Shown piece after piece: positions 18,831-28,312 of a stretch of 64,000 bases of DNA. The translations under genes were made by a program, and so were the position numbers. Source of the stretch: Desulfopila aestuarii DSM 18488 (GTDB lineage Bacteria; Desulfobacterota; Desulfobulbia; Desulfobulbales; Desulfocapsaceae). Under the pieces are notes generated by a model that was given only the letters and a program-made list of their open reading frames with translations, searched no databases and was not told the DNA's origin. Every line of letters starts with the position of its first letter. Within the stretch, counting starts at the first letter, position 1. The stretch is from contig CAMBBS010000019.1 of NCBI GenBank assembly GCA_945863875.1, forward strand, positions 1 through 64,000, written 5' to 3'.

Positions 18831-19853
18831 CTAGCTGATGCGGTAATAGCCTTTGTACCAATCGACGAACCTGCCGATACCGTACTCAAGAGTTGTGCCG
18901 GGTTTATAATTAAAGTCGGCAACCAGATCATCGACATCGGCAAAGGTGGCCGGGACATCTCCCGGTTGCATCGGCAGAAAATTCTTCACAGCTTTCCGCC
19001 CAAGGCAGTCCTCAAGGACTTCTATATACCGCAACAACTTTTCCTTATTGTTATTGCCTATGTTATAAACGCGGTAGGGGCAATAGGATGTCGCCGGATC
19101 GGGCGCACCGCCGTCCCAGCGGGAGGAGCCTTCCGGTATCCTCCCTATGACCCGGCAGACCCCTTCGACAATGTCATCAATATAGGTAAAATCCCGTTCC
19201 ATCTTGCCGTTATTAAAGACATCGATCGGTCGATTCTCCAGAATCGCTTTGGTAAACAGGAACAGGGCCATATCCGGCCGTCCCCAGGGTCCATACACGG
19301 TAAAGAACCGCAATCCGGTCGTCGGTAGCTGAAACAGATGACTGTAGGTGTGGGCCATCAATTCATTGGCCTTTTTTGACGCGGCATAGAGAGACACCGG
19401 ATGATCGACATTGTCATGGACGGAAAAGGGCATTTTCGTGTTGGCGCCATAAACCGAACTTGAAGAAGCATAGATCAGGTGTTTGACCCCGGAGTGCCGG
19501 CAACCCTCAAGGAGATTGACAAAACCGACGATATTGGTGTCGACATAGGAATGGGGATTGATCAACGAATACCGCACCCCGGCCTGGGCGGCGAGGTTGA
19601 CGACCGCATCAAAACTGTGTTCCTGGAACAGATTCTCGACCGCTTTTCTGTCGGCGAGTTCAATGTTTACATGGCTGAAACGCGGCCCTTCGGCAAGCGC
19701 GGCCATGCGATCTTTCTTTAATTGCGGGTCGTAGTAGTCGTTGAGATTATCCAGTCCTACGACTTCCGCCCCGCCGGCGATCAATTTTTTCGATAAATGT
19801 GCCCCGATAAATCCGGCACTCCCGGTGATAAGTATTTTTTTCATCTGTTCCAT
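18831..19853 (-). CDS. NAD-dependent epimerase, UDP-glucuronate 4-epimerase-like
   Basis: Short-chain dehydrogenase fold sugar-nucleotide epimerase, 340 residues. It has the [14 protein letters not shown] Rossmann motif near residue 11, the S(S)S catalytic region in YASSSSVYG, and YAASKK with the catalytic Tyr and Lys. The [14 protein letters not shown] segment and [13 protein letters not shown] are typical of UDP-glucuronate 4-epimerases of the CapI/LspL group, giving UDP-galacturonate for surface polysaccharide. It lies 45 bp after the aldolase gene on the same strand. Substrate specificity is inferred. Confidence 0.85.
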   Translation of the reverse strand: MEQMKKILITGSAGFIGAHLSKKLIAGGAEVVGLDNLNDYYDPQLKKDRMAALAEGPRFSHVNIELADRKAVENLFQEHSFDAVVNLAAQAGVRYSLINPHSYVDTNIVGFVNLLEGCRHSGVKHLIYASSSSVYGANTKMPFSVHDNVDHPVSLYAASKKANELMAHTYSHLFQLPTTGLRFFTVYGPWGRPDMALFLFTKAILENRPIDVFNNGKMERDFTYIDDIVEGVCRVIGRIPEGSSRWDGGAPDPATSYCPYRVYNIGNNNKEKLLRYIEVLEDCLGRKAVKNFLPMQPGDVPATFADVDDLVADFNYKPGTTLEYGIGRFVDWYKGYYRIS

Positions 19854-19898
19854 TGGGTAGTAATTTTAACAAGCGCAGTCCTAATGAATCGATTCTTC

Positions 19899-21170
19899 TC
19901 AATCATCAAAATCGCCCTGCGGTCCCTTCTCCACAACCAGCGATTTAGCCCGTTCAACGATCAGCTCCCTGGTCCATTCCTGGGGATTTTCAATCTGCTT
20001 TCCTTTCGAACCCAAATCAAAGGAACCTGCCTGCAAAATCAGCTCCTTTGCCAAGGTGGCTGTGCCATCGGCATTAAATACTCTGGTCAGCATATTGTAA
20101 ACAAACTCCTCCACTCTTTTGCTCATTCGCTCTCGAATCGCTCTTTCCTGGGCCAGCAGCAGGTTTTCAAAAGGCAGGTTGAGATTCTTGTAATTCCCGC
20201 CCTTCCAGCCTTTTTCAGCGGCATATGTGGTCATCCGCTGCCACATCTCTTCGGAGACGCCCTGCCCGGCAACTTTAATGAAATTCCCGTCGCTGTCCTG
20301 AATGGCATTGCCGTAATCATTCACCTCAACGCCCCAGGAAATCATCTGCAACGCCGTCGCCACATTGGCCTTGGTGGTATGGGTTTTTGTGGCAATGGCG
20401 CGTAACTTATCCGAGTTATTGCCCGAGGTACCATGCTGCGCGCCGGAGACACCGTATGGCTCGAGGGCCTTGTGGATTTCGGCGGTCAATTCAACCTGAA
20501 TGCCCTGGCCGCTTGCCTCAAGTCCATGGGTGGAGCCGTTATTGAGGGCAATCCAGTCGGGAAGTATGCCGTGGGCGTTGAGGCCTTTTACCAAAAACGA
20601 GGCGTCTTCAACGGTGGAGAGGCCCTGCTCGCCCTTAATTTCCCCCACCTCGGTCTCGAGTCCGGCCCATTTGGGAATGCATGGATTCAGTTCGAGATTT
20701 ACCAGCAGATTTTTATCATCAGCCATATGGGAGGCATCGACGGCAATCGAGGTTATCCCGGCATCGAACATCGACGGAATTTCCATTTTTGCAAATGGTA
20801 CATCGCTCTCGCTTTTTATGCCGTAATGATCGGCATGGATGGCCACCGGGACGGTAATGCCGAGTTCGTTACAGATGCAATCAACATGCAGGGCAATATT
20901 GTAAAAATTTGTCGGGCAATAGTTCGATTCCGACCGGGCAATTTCGATAAGCAGTGCTGCATCAGCTCGCTGGGCGGCCATAAGCGCCCCCCGAATGATG
21001 AAACTGTTCCGGCCATTGGCGGCGATGGCCATGGCCTTGCCCTTGGCCACCAGGGCCTGATCAATCACCTTGCCGCTGACGATCAGCGCTTGTGAATGGG
21101 GAAAGCGTTGACTTATATTGGGGGGTCTGCCAATCCGGATCAATTTTTCGTATTCTGCTTTTGCACCCAT
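19899..21170 (-). CDS. fba: Class II fructose-bisphosphate aldolase family protein
   Basis: The 423-residue protein carries the zinc-binding class II aldolase motif VAIHADHYG (HxDH) near residue 112, GITSIAVDASHM, a second metal-ligand region ETEVGEIKGEQ, and NNGSTHG and SGNNSDK-type phosphate-binding segments. It is longer than E. coli FbaA (about 360) because of a C-terminal helical extension. The start has a GGAGG site. With the bisphosphatase at the window start it would support gluconeogenesis, though a different aldol substrate (for example tagatose bisphosphate) is not excluded. Confidence 0.85.
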   Translation of the reverse strand: MGAKAEYEKLIRIGRPPNISQRFPHSQALIVSGKVIDQALVAKGKAMAIAANGRNSFIIRGALMAAQRADAALLIEIARSESNYCPTNFYNIALHVDCICNELGITVPVAIHADHYGIKSESDVPFAKMEIPSMFDAGITSIAVDASHMADDKNLLVNLELNPCIPKWAGLETEVGEIKGEQGLSTVEDASFLVKGLNAHGILPDWIALNNGSTHGLEASGQGIQVELTAEIHKALEPYGVSGAQHGTSGNNSDKLRAIATKTHTTKANVATALQMISWGVEVNDYGNAIQDSDGNFIKVAGQGVSEEMWQRMTTYAAEKGWKGGNYKNLNLPFENLLLAQERAIRERMSKRVEEFVYNMLTRVFNADGTATLAKELILQAGSFDLGSKGKQIENPQEWTRELIVERAKSLVVEKGPQGDFDD

Positions 21171-21315
21171 AAAATACCTCCATAAGTGTTTAATTATTGA
21201 TCGTATACGGTGAACACATCCTGACGAAGAGAGAAGAAAATCCTGGCTAAATATAATGAAAAACCTCTCTCATTTATAACGCAGACCGAGCAATAAATCC
21301 AGTTAGGAAATTCTT

Positions 21316-22106
21316 TTACTCCGAGGTGTTTTCACTGGGGGGCATGGCATCATCAAAGCCGGAAAATCCCTTTTTACCAAAAGCCCAGACAGCCAGGACA
21401 CTGATTTCATAAAGGACTATCAGCGGGATGCCCATCATCATCTGGTTGACCACATCAGGGGTAGGGGTGAGAATTGCCGCAATGATAAAATTGATCAGAA
21501 TGGCATATTTTCTGTTGCGCTGCAAAAAAGCGACATCAACCAGCCCGACTTTGGCCAGAAAGACCATGAATATCGGCATCTCAAAAATAACGCCGAACGC
21601 CAGCAGAAGCCTTGTCGCCAGAGAAAAATATTCACCCACCGCCGGCAGAGAGGTCAGAAATTCATTGTTATATCCAACCAGAAAACGAAACGCCGGGGGA
21701 AAAACGACAAAGTAACCAAAAGCTGCTCCACCGAGGAAACAGAGAGAAGAAAGAACCGAAAAAGGCACAACGACGCGCTTTTCATGGCTATACAGGCCGG
21801 GTGCGACAAAACGCCAGATCTGCGAAAAGATTACCGGACAGGCCATCAATACGCTGCAGACCAGGGCGAGTTTTAGATAAAAAAAAACCCTTCCTGATAC
21901 GAGGTGAAAATAAGTGACGTTCCTTCCGGAAGAACATCGATAAGGGGTTTAAAAAACCAGGTTCCGATCGGCCGGATGACCGTATAGGACAGACAAAAAC
22001 CGATAAACACAGCGACAAACGAGATAATCAGGCAGGAACGCAGTTCCTTGAGGTGTTCGGTGAGGGCCTGTCTCTGAAGGTTTTCATTACCATCTTGCGA
22101 ATTCAT
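21316..22106 (-). pseudogene. tatC: Sec-independent translocase TatC, apparent single-base frameshift
   Basis: Two adjoining frames together give a full TatC of about 263 residues. The first (22106-21873) holds the N-terminus LTEHLKELRSCLIISF and the first membrane helix, and ends in YQEGFFFI. The second (to 21316) continues in another frame with LMACPVIFSQIWRFVAPGLYSHEKR and the remaining helices. The break is at a run of nine T in the coding strand (A9 at 21879-21887). One more T would restore the frame and give the expected YLKLALV. No tatA/B is next to it. It could be a sequencing or assembly error, a true lesion, or a site of transcriptional slippage. Confidence 0.85.
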
Positions 22107-22296
22107 GTGTCATTTATCCTGAAAATTGACTATTCAAGTATATTCAACTTGGGGCAATTCAAAGAGAGTTGCATACCATCTGCGAATGGATTTGGCAAGA
22201 TGGACAAAAAAAGATCGTCCTCTGGCGGCACACCCTTTTCTCGTCCCCCCATGCACCATAACGCAGGCCCCGTCTGCCCAAACCGATAAAAAGCCA

Positions 22297-22659
22297 ATGA
22301 CCAAAGAAGAACAACTCCTCCCGAGCGAGCCCACACCGACCTGGCATGTCTACATCGTCAGCTGTAACGACAATTCCTATTATACTGGTATCACAACAGA
22401 TCCGCACCGAAGGATCGAGGAGCATAATTCACTCAAAAAAGGTGCGCGCTATACCCGCTCGCGACGTCCTGTTGTACTGGTTTACAGTGAAAAAGCCGCA
22501 TCCAGAGCCGTAGCAACCCGGAGAGAAAATCAGATCAAGAAACTGACTCCGGCCGGCAAAAAACAGTTGATTACAACCTATCGACCCGGCAAATCCCGCA
22601 GTGCGTCTGTCAAAGCAAAGGCGTATCCCGTATTATCCAGCGAAGGATCAGGAAAATGA
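22297..22659 (+). CDS. GIY-YIG family protein (UPF0213/YhbQ-like)
   Basis: A small single-domain GIY-YIG nuclease-fold protein: WHVYIVSCNDNSYYTGITTD, then RRIEEHNSLKKGARYTRSRRP and the conserved Glu in RRENQIKKL. The frame is open from 22126, but the first 57 residues look non-coding and the ATG at 22297 gives the normal family length (about 120 residues). The DNA activity of this group is poorly defined. Its 3' end overlaps the convergent gene by 12 bp. Confidence 0.82.
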   Translation: MTKEEQLLPSEPTPTWHVYIVSCNDNSYYTGITTDPHRRIEEHNSLKKGARYTRSRRPVVLVYSEKAASRAVATRRENQIKKLTPAGKKQLITTYRPGKSRSASVKAKAYPVLSSEGSGK

Positions 22660-23715
22660 TGCCCTGATTTTTTCAGCAACCCCTTTTGTCAGCGCCAGAA
22701 CCTTTCTCGCCTGCTCATTTGAAACGGTGCCGGTGCCGCAGCTGGGGGTTATCAGAGTCTGTTGATAAACCGTTTTCTGATCAATGCCAATGGCCTGCAG
22801 CTGCCGACACTGGTCAAACCATTTGGCGACCAGCGCGTCCACCGTTTCAAGATCGATGAATTCGGGTGTCGTCGGCACGATGCCGGTGGCAAGAATCCCG
22901 CCTCGCGAGAAGAACCGTACCAGGTGGTCGGCATACAGAACCAGTTTATCAAAATAGGCATAGGCATCATAACTGACAATATCGACACCGGAGTCAAAAA
23001 GAACCGGCCATTCGGTATTGGCACAGACGTGCACGCCGGTGAGCCCCCCTTCCGCCCGTACTGCTGCAAAAACCTCGCTGAAACAGGCGATAATATCATC
23101 ATTGGTGATGGTGATAAATGCCGAGGAACCGAGTCCGGCCAAGCCAGGCTCATCAAAGAACATAATCGGCTGCCCGCCGATATCGGCCATTTTTTTCGTC
23201 TGCCATCTGGCCTTCAATGCCAGATGCTTCACTGCTGCATCGCGAAGCTGATCGTTGTAAAAAATCGCCCTGCCGGCCTGGTCTGCCAGGCCGGTACAAA
23301 AGGTTATCGGCCCGGTGGTCTGCCCTTTGAGACCGATCAGGCCGTCCTTCTTTTTCTCGGCCTCGGCCAGAAAAGTATAAAAGCCCCTGGCGACATCCGG
23401 CGAGAGTACAAAGCGTGATTCGGCAAGAGGAATCTCCCCTTCCGTGACCAGCAGATACTCTTCATAAAAGGCAAGCAGTTCGGTTGCAAAGTCTGGGCTG
23501 TCCGTATCAATATATACTTTCCCATTCGTACTGGTCAGACCCGGAAAACCAGGGGCATACTGAAGGATCATCCCCTCTTCCTTGTGCACCGGCAACTGCG
23601 GCCACAAGGGGATTTGCGGGGTGTAGGCAAAAATAAGTTCCGTTGCTTCCGTATGGTCGACGAGGGGCAGACTGCCAATCAAGAGCGGCAGACACTGTGG
23701 TGTAAATGAAGCCAT
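22648..23715 (-). CDS. MetE-core/UROD-like methyltransferase family protein
   Basis: About 355 residues resembling the C-terminal half of cobalamin-independent methionine synthase. The zinc-ligand pattern is present: HVC (GVHVCANTEW) and the later Cys in TPSCGTGTVS, with LKGQTTGPIT and FFDEPGLAGLG upstream. It lacks the N-terminal half of MetE, so it belongs to the short core group, thought to take methyl from a corrinoid protein and not from methyl-THF polyglutamate. The ATG at 23715 has GAGGT at good distance; an in-frame ATG at 23730 lacks one. In this one-carbon-rich genome a corrinoid methyl donor is plausible, but this is inference. Confidence 0.75.
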   Translation of the reverse strand: MASFTPQCLPLLIGSLPLVDHTEATELIFAYTPQIPLWPQLPVHKEEGMILQYAPGFPGLTSTNGKVYIDTDSPDFATELLAFYEEYLLVTEGEIPLAESRFVLSPDVARGFYTFLAEAEKKKDGLIGLKGQTTGPITFCTGLADQAGRAIFYNDQLRDAAVKHLALKARWQTKKMADIGGQPIMFFDEPGLAGLGSSAFITITNDDIIACFSEVFAAVRAEGGLTGVHVCANTEWPVLFDSGVDIVSYDAYAYFDKLVLYADHLVRFFSRGGILATGIVPTTPEFIDLETVDALVAKWFDQCRQLQAIGIDQKTVYQQTLITPSCGTGTVSNEQARKVLALTKGVAEKIRASFS

Positions 23716-23861
23716 TTGCAGGTACCTCATAAAATCTTATTAAATGGAATTGCCGCGATTACACCGAAGAGAATAGTCCTGAAATGAGAATTGTCATCCC
23801 TTTTTACCGGCAACACTTGTTCTTTCCAGGCTCTTTCCAGGCTATCAACGGCACATTCAGC

Positions 23862-25052
23862 CTATCGGCTCATCAGATGCTGCACCCCTTTCTCGAGCCC
23901 GTCGAGGGATAATTCAAACATCGGAAAAATGGACTGTATGACATTGATGGAATGGGTGTAGGGCCAATGTTCGGCGGGAATTGGATTGAGCCAGATGGAT
24001 CGGTGAAAAAATCCGCTCAGAAATCTGAGCTGTTCAATAGATGGCCGGCCGCTCCTCTCGAAAGCATAGATTGAGCCGTCGGTGGACATCAATTCGTACG
24101 GGGCCATGCTGGCGTCGCCGACGATGATCAACCTGGTATCCGGATCGAGCTTCTTGAAATCTTTTATCTGTACCGGTTGCTTATATCTGGCCGGGTCCTG
24201 CCAGAGAAGATCATAAATGGTATTGTGAAAAAAATATGTCTTTAGATCCTTGAATTGCGATTTTGCATAACTGAACAGCGTCTGCACGAGATCGACATGG
24301 GGTTCCATGGACCATCCACCATTATCGATGGCGAGGATAATCTTCAAACGATCGACGATGCCCCGGTCAAAGACCAGTTCAATTTCCCCACCATTTCTCA
24401 AGGTCTGGTAAATGGTGGCATCTATATTCAGTTGATCTTTTACACCCTGGGGTACAAGGTTGCGTAGCCTTTTCAAGGCTTCGCCCATGGAATTTTTCGT
24501 CAGAACGCCATGGACCGAATAATCTTTATAGCGTCGCTCATTGGCGACCTTTACCGCAGACTTGTTTCTCGCTTCGCCCCCTACCCGCAATCCACCCGGA
24601 TGAACACCGGAATGACCGACCGGAGAAGTTCCCCCAGTGCCGATCCATTTTGAGCCTCCGTCGTGTCGTCCTTCCTGATCCTTGAGCCGCTGTTTAAAAT
24701 ATTCGAGCAACTCTTCAGGATCCATTTGACTCAGTTGCTTTTCATCAATACCTAACGCATCAGCAAGGGATTTTGGATCTTTGAGCCATTCGTGGAGCAT
24801 GCTTTGCGCCAGCAGATCTATGGCAAGCTCATCGATATTGGGCAACTCCACCCCGGCAAAGATGTGGGCGAAGACCTGGTCGTACAGATCAAAATATTTC
24901 TCACTTTTCACAAGGGTCGTTCTGGCGGCGGTGTAAAGATCATCAATGGAATTCACCAGTCCACCGGCAATAGCCTTGTGCAGGGTAAGAAAAGAGGTCG
25001 GGCTGACCGGTATGCCGACCTCTTTTAATTTGTAAAAGAATTCTATAAACAT
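23862..25052 (-). CDS. CoxE-like VWA domain protein
   Basis: A 396-residue protein of the VWA/CoxE family that pairs with MoxR ATPases. The N-terminal helical part is followed by a glycine-rich, charged linker (about 130-165) and a C-terminal VWA-like domain (KIILAIDNGGWSMEPHV, about 238-254). The metal-ion site is degenerate: the usual DxSxS reads DNGGW. It lies 15 bp after the moxR-like gene in the same direction. Such pairs act in metal-centre insertion or complex assembly; the client here is unknown. Confidence 0.8.
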   Translation of the reverse strand: MFIEFFYKLKEVGIPVSPTSFLTLHKAIAGGLVNSIDDLYTAARTTLVKSEKYFDLYDQVFAHIFAGVELPNIDELAIDLLAQSMLHEWLKDPKSLADALGIDEKQLSQMDPEELLEYFKQRLKDQEGRHDGGSKWIGTGGTSPVGHSGVHPGGLRVGGEARNKSAVKVANERRYKDYSVHGVLTKNSMGEALKRLRNLVPQGVKDQLNIDATIYQTLRNGGEIELVFDRGIVDRLKIILAIDNGGWSMEPHVDLVQTLFSYAKSQFKDLKTYFFHNTIYDLLWQDPARYKQPVQIKDFKKLDPDTRLIIVGDASMAPYELMSTDGSIYAFERSGRPSIEQLRFLSGFFHRSIWLNPIPAEHWPYTHSINVIQSIFPMFELSLDGLEKGVQHLMSR

Positions 25053-25067
25053 TTCGTAATCTTCCGA

Positions 25068-25922
25068 TCAAAAGAAGCGTTTTTTGAGAAGGCTGCTCGA
25101 GGATCGCTGATAATCGCCGCTTTTCTTAAACAATACACCAAGATAGGGTATCTGTTTTTTCAGACGCTCTCCATCATGAAAATCCGGATCAGCCGCCAGG
25201 GCCCGCAGCCAGTTGATCAGTTCCCGGGTGGCCGGTTTTTTCTCTACCCCTTCGATATTTCGCAGATCATAAAAGGTGTTGATGGCATTTTCCGCCAATT
25301 TTCGATCAATCTGCGGGAAATGGACGGCAATGATATTGCGCATCATCTTCGGCTCCGGAAAAGCAATATGATGGAAATTGCATCGACCGAGAAAGGGATC
25401 GGATAGGTCTTTTTTCGCATTCGAGGTAATGATGATTACCGGTCTCTGCTGCGCCTGCACCGTTTCATCCGTCTCAATGATATCAAACTGCATCTGATCG
25501 AGCACATCGAGCATGTCGTCCTGAAACTCCGTCTCCGCCTTGTCGATTTCATCGATCAACAAGACACAGCGACTCTCCGAGGTAAATGCCTGACCTATTT
25601 TTCCCATTTTTATATATTCTTTAATGTTACTGACATTTCTGCTGGAATCGCCGAAACGGCTGTCGTTGAGACGGGTCAGGGTATCATACTGGTATAACGC
25701 CTCGACGAGTTTCATGCTCGATTTTACGTTGAGCACGATAAGCTGCATTCTCAGCGTTTCAGCAATAGCATGGGCCAGCATGGTTTTTCCGGTGCCGGGT
25801 TCGCCTTTCAGCAGCAACGGCATTTCCAGCACCATGGAAATATTGACAATCTTTGCCAGTTCCTGATCTAAAACATACCTTGCCGACCCGGTGAAGGGGT
25901 TATCATTCATGTCAATCCTCAA
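25068..25922 (-). CDS. MoxR-family AAA+ ATPase
   Basis: A 284-residue AAA+ ATPase with Walker A GEPGTGKT (40-47), Walker B VLLIDEIDKA near 120-128 and a sensor 1 region IIITSNAKKDL. It pairs with the VWA protein downstream, the usual MoxR-CoxE arrangement of chaperone-like assembly modules. A second ATG four codons in (MNDNPF) is an alternative start. Confidence 0.87.
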   Translation of the reverse strand: MRIDMNDNPFTGSARYVLDQELAKIVNISMVLEMPLLLKGEPGTGKTMLAHAIAETLRMQLIVLNVKSSMKLVEALYQYDTLTRLNDSRFGDSSRNVSNIKEYIKMGKIGQAFTSESRCVLLIDEIDKAETEFQDDMLDVLDQMQFDIIETDETVQAQQRPVIIITSNAKKDLSDPFLGRCNFHHIAFPEPKMMRNIIAVHFPQIDRKLAENAINTFYDLRNIEGVEKKPATRELINWLRALAADPDFHDGERLKKQIPYLGVLFKKSGDYQRSSSSLLKKRFF

Positions 25923-26229
25923 AATTTATTAAATTTATACCTGTCGCAGAGGGTATCATAAAAAATCTCGACACATTTGCCGCTTAATCGTGTAATAACT
26001 ACCATCTCGAATGAATAATTTCGACTGCCTTTTTCTCTTCAATTATTCTAGATATTTAACCAAGTATTATTGATAAACAAAAATAGCCGCTCCCCTTTAC
26101 TTCCAGCAGAGTAGCCTGCCCCCCTGCAAGGCCTAAAGACAAAAGGATTCAGAACAGGCACCAGCTTTTTTTTTGATACTTTCTTAAATACAACAATCCC
26201 GTACAGGTTTTCAGACTATTCCATAGGGA

Positions 26230-26258
26230 TTGACTTTTAATTTACCTATTTGTAGATT
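26230..26258 (+). promoter_or_regulatory. Possible sigma70-type promoter
   Basis: TTGACT and TAGATT are separated by exactly 17 bases. It would drive transcription rightward into a gene-free stretch. Nothing confirms its use. Confidence 0.3.
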
Positions 26259-26718
26259 CAACGGGTGCTGGAATTTGCAGGTGGGGATTTAACAGCGGAT
26301 GACCGCGTCAAACTGACCAGTCTTCCGCTATCGCATTTCACTTGACTGCTCGGAGGGCATACGAAAGATGCAACACCTGATTTCGCCCAAGAACATCATT
26401 TCTTCTGCGGGGGCATACAATTTTTGCGGAGATTGGTCAATCTTTCGCCGGCGAACATCTTCCCCAGCTATCTTTTTTGCCCCCTTTTCTTTTCTCACAG
26501 CAATGTTTCTTCCTGCTGGAATCAATTTTTCTTGCCAAAGCGTTATAAATCCGGCGACACGACCTCCTTTACAAGGAATTGCCACACAAAAATATGCCCC
26601 CCTATAGGCATGATATATCATGAAAATAGTAACTTTTCAGCTGTCAATGCTGTAGGCCTCAAGGAGAGAAGCAGATTATTGATCCAATGCGAATCCAAGA
26701 GGGTATGAATGTAATCTG

Positions 26719-26750
26719 AAGTATCTCAAAAATTCTTTTGAGATACTTTT
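26719..26750. terminator. Perfect 13-bp hairpin upstream of the selenoprotein operon
   Basis: AAGTATCTCAAAA (26719-26731) and its exact complement (26736-26748) flank an ATTC loop, followed by two further T. It could terminate a transcript coming from the left, such as the putative RNA starting near 26265, or act as an operator or attenuator for the operon that starts 175 bp later. Confidence 0.5.
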
Positions 26751-26924
26751 ATGAAACGACGAGAGCAAACCAACTCCGCCAGACAACAAACGCCAAAGAG
26801 GAGGTTCGTAGTAGACACACTGGCCCCAAAAAATCATTTTCAAACCAAAGTCAAATAGTGTCGGCGAGGCATTGCACTGCATCACCGACTATGGGTAATT
26901 GGATAGGAAAAAAGGAATAACTCA

Positions 26925-28247
26925 ATGTCAGAAAGCACCATTAAAATCAAAGGAAAAAAGCAAAGCTCCTTTCTTGACAAGGTTAAGGAGATCATCCCGG
27001 ACGGTGGAAATCTGAATCTCTGCCTCACTTGCGGCGCCTGTGCTTCAGGCTGCCCTGCGACAGGACTGGCGGATATGGATCCACGCAAATTCCTGCGCAT
27101 GTGCGCCATGGGAATGGACAAAGAGGTGACCACGCATCCATGGGTATGGATGTGCACCATGTGCCAGCGCTGTATCTATGTCTGTCCTATGAAAATAGAT
27201 ATACCGCAGCTGGTCTTTAACGCAAGGGCCGAATGGCCCCGTGAAGAACGACCGTCGGGTATCATGAAATCGTGCGATATGGCACTCAGAAATGACTCCA
27301 ACAGCGCCATGGGCACGGCCCCCGATGATTTTATCTTCGTCGTCGAAGACGTCCTCGCCGAATATCAGGAGTCCCAACCCGAATTTAAGGATATGGCGGC
27401 CCCCATAGATAAGGAAGGCGCCTTTTTCTTTATCAATCAGAATTCCAGAGAGCCGGTCACCGAACCTGACGAAATGGTCCCGCTGTGGAAGATTCTCCAC
27501 CTCGCCGGTGTCGACTGGACGTATGGCAGCAAAGGCTGGGCCGCGGAAAACTACTGCATGTTTCTCGCGGATAATGACTGCTGGGAACGGGTCACCAGGG
27601 TATCGGCCAAGCAGGCCGACCAACTTGGCTGCAAGGTCTTTCTCAATACGGAGTGAGGACACATCACATACTCAGTCCGGGCTGGACTGAAAAAATTCAG
27701 TATTGACCATAAGTTTGAAGTTGCTTCTATTTATACCTACTACGCCAAGTGGATCAGAGAGGGCCGGCTCAAAGTCAGCTCCGCCTGGAACAAGGACCGA
27801 AAAATCAAGTTTACAATTCAGGACCCCTGCCAGATTGTCCGTAAAGGCGAAGGCGACAAAATCGCTGATGACCTGAGATTTGTCATCAAGTCAGTGGTCG
27901 GCGAAGAAAATGTCATCGAAATGACCCCCAATAAGTCAAACAATTACTGTTGTGGTGGTGGCGGCGGGTTTCTGCAATCGGGCTACACTGAAGAACGCCG
28001 CGCCTACGGTAAAGTTAAATTTGACCAGATTATGGCCACCGGTGCGGATTACTGCATCACCGGCTGTCACAACTGCCATGCCCAGGTCCACGATATCGGT
28101 CATCATTTTGGTGCTCATTACGGTACCGTTCACGTCTGGACACTGATCTGCCTGTCTCTTGGAATCCTTGGTCCCAACGAACGAACCTATCTCGGAGACG
28201 ATCTGAAAGATGTCGACGTTTTTCACCCGGAAAGTTCCCTGTACTAA
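26925..28247 (+). CDS. Selenocysteine-containing HdrC-HdrB-like Fe-S oxidoreductase (TGA read as Sec244)
   Basis: Read through an in-frame TGA at 27654-27656, this gives one 440-residue protein. The N-terminus is HdrC-like with two [4Fe-4S] motifs (C33-X2-C36-X2-C39-X3-C43 and C77-X2-C80-X2-C83-X3-C87). The rest is HdrB-like: a first CCG-type domain ending in NTE-Sec-GH, where Cys is expected, and a complete second one (C302, C333-C334, C372-X2-C375). Coding continues with no gap or frame change after the TGA, and a SECIS-like hairpin follows it. The start is ATG at 26925 with a GGA-type site (AGGAATAACTC) upstream. It heads an operon with MetF, HdrA, MvhD and MetV homologues, so it probably carries the HdrBC function, passing electrons from HdrA. 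A nonsense mutation is the alternative but is less likely. Confidence 0.85.
27672..27690 (+). promoter_or_regulatory. Putative bacterial SECIS hairpin
   Basis: TCAGTCC (27672-27678) pairs perfectly with GGACTGA (27684-27690) around a GGGCT loop. The loop starts 22 bases after the TGA at 27654-27656 and has G in its first positions, the placement and loop character known for bacterial SECIS elements that recruit SelB. Confidence 0.7.
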
Positions 28248-28312
28248 ACACGCACAGCGTATATAGGGACAAAAATAAACTGGTTTGCTCTGATGAGGAG
28301 GAAAATAAGCCT

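Larger units (their letters stand above)
25923..26924. other. 1-kb gene-poor region before the one-carbon operon
   Basis: No convincing gene is seen. A sigma70-like promoter can be read on the plus strand (TTGACT at 26230, 17-base spacer, TAGATT at 26253), followed by sequence with several short hairpins, including AGATTG/CAATCT near 26430, so a small RNA is possible. A 97-codon frame on the minus strand (26328-26621) has no ribosome-binding site and no recognisable family. A 13-bp perfect palindrome lies at 26719-26748. The promoter of the selenoprotein-met operon must lie in the last part. Confidence 0.35.

Noticed and set aside
26328-26621. 97-codon frame on the minus strand
   Set aside because: No ribosome-binding site, no family resemblance, and basic low-complexity composition. 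It may only be a chance frame in a gene-poor region.
27654-27656. TGA as a tryptophan codon or as a simple nonsense mutation
   Set aside because: TGG encodes Trp throughout and TGA ends several intact genes here (for example the MotA and XseB frames). A nonsense mutation cannot be fully excluded, but the Cys-type position, the open continuation and the following hairpin favour Sec.
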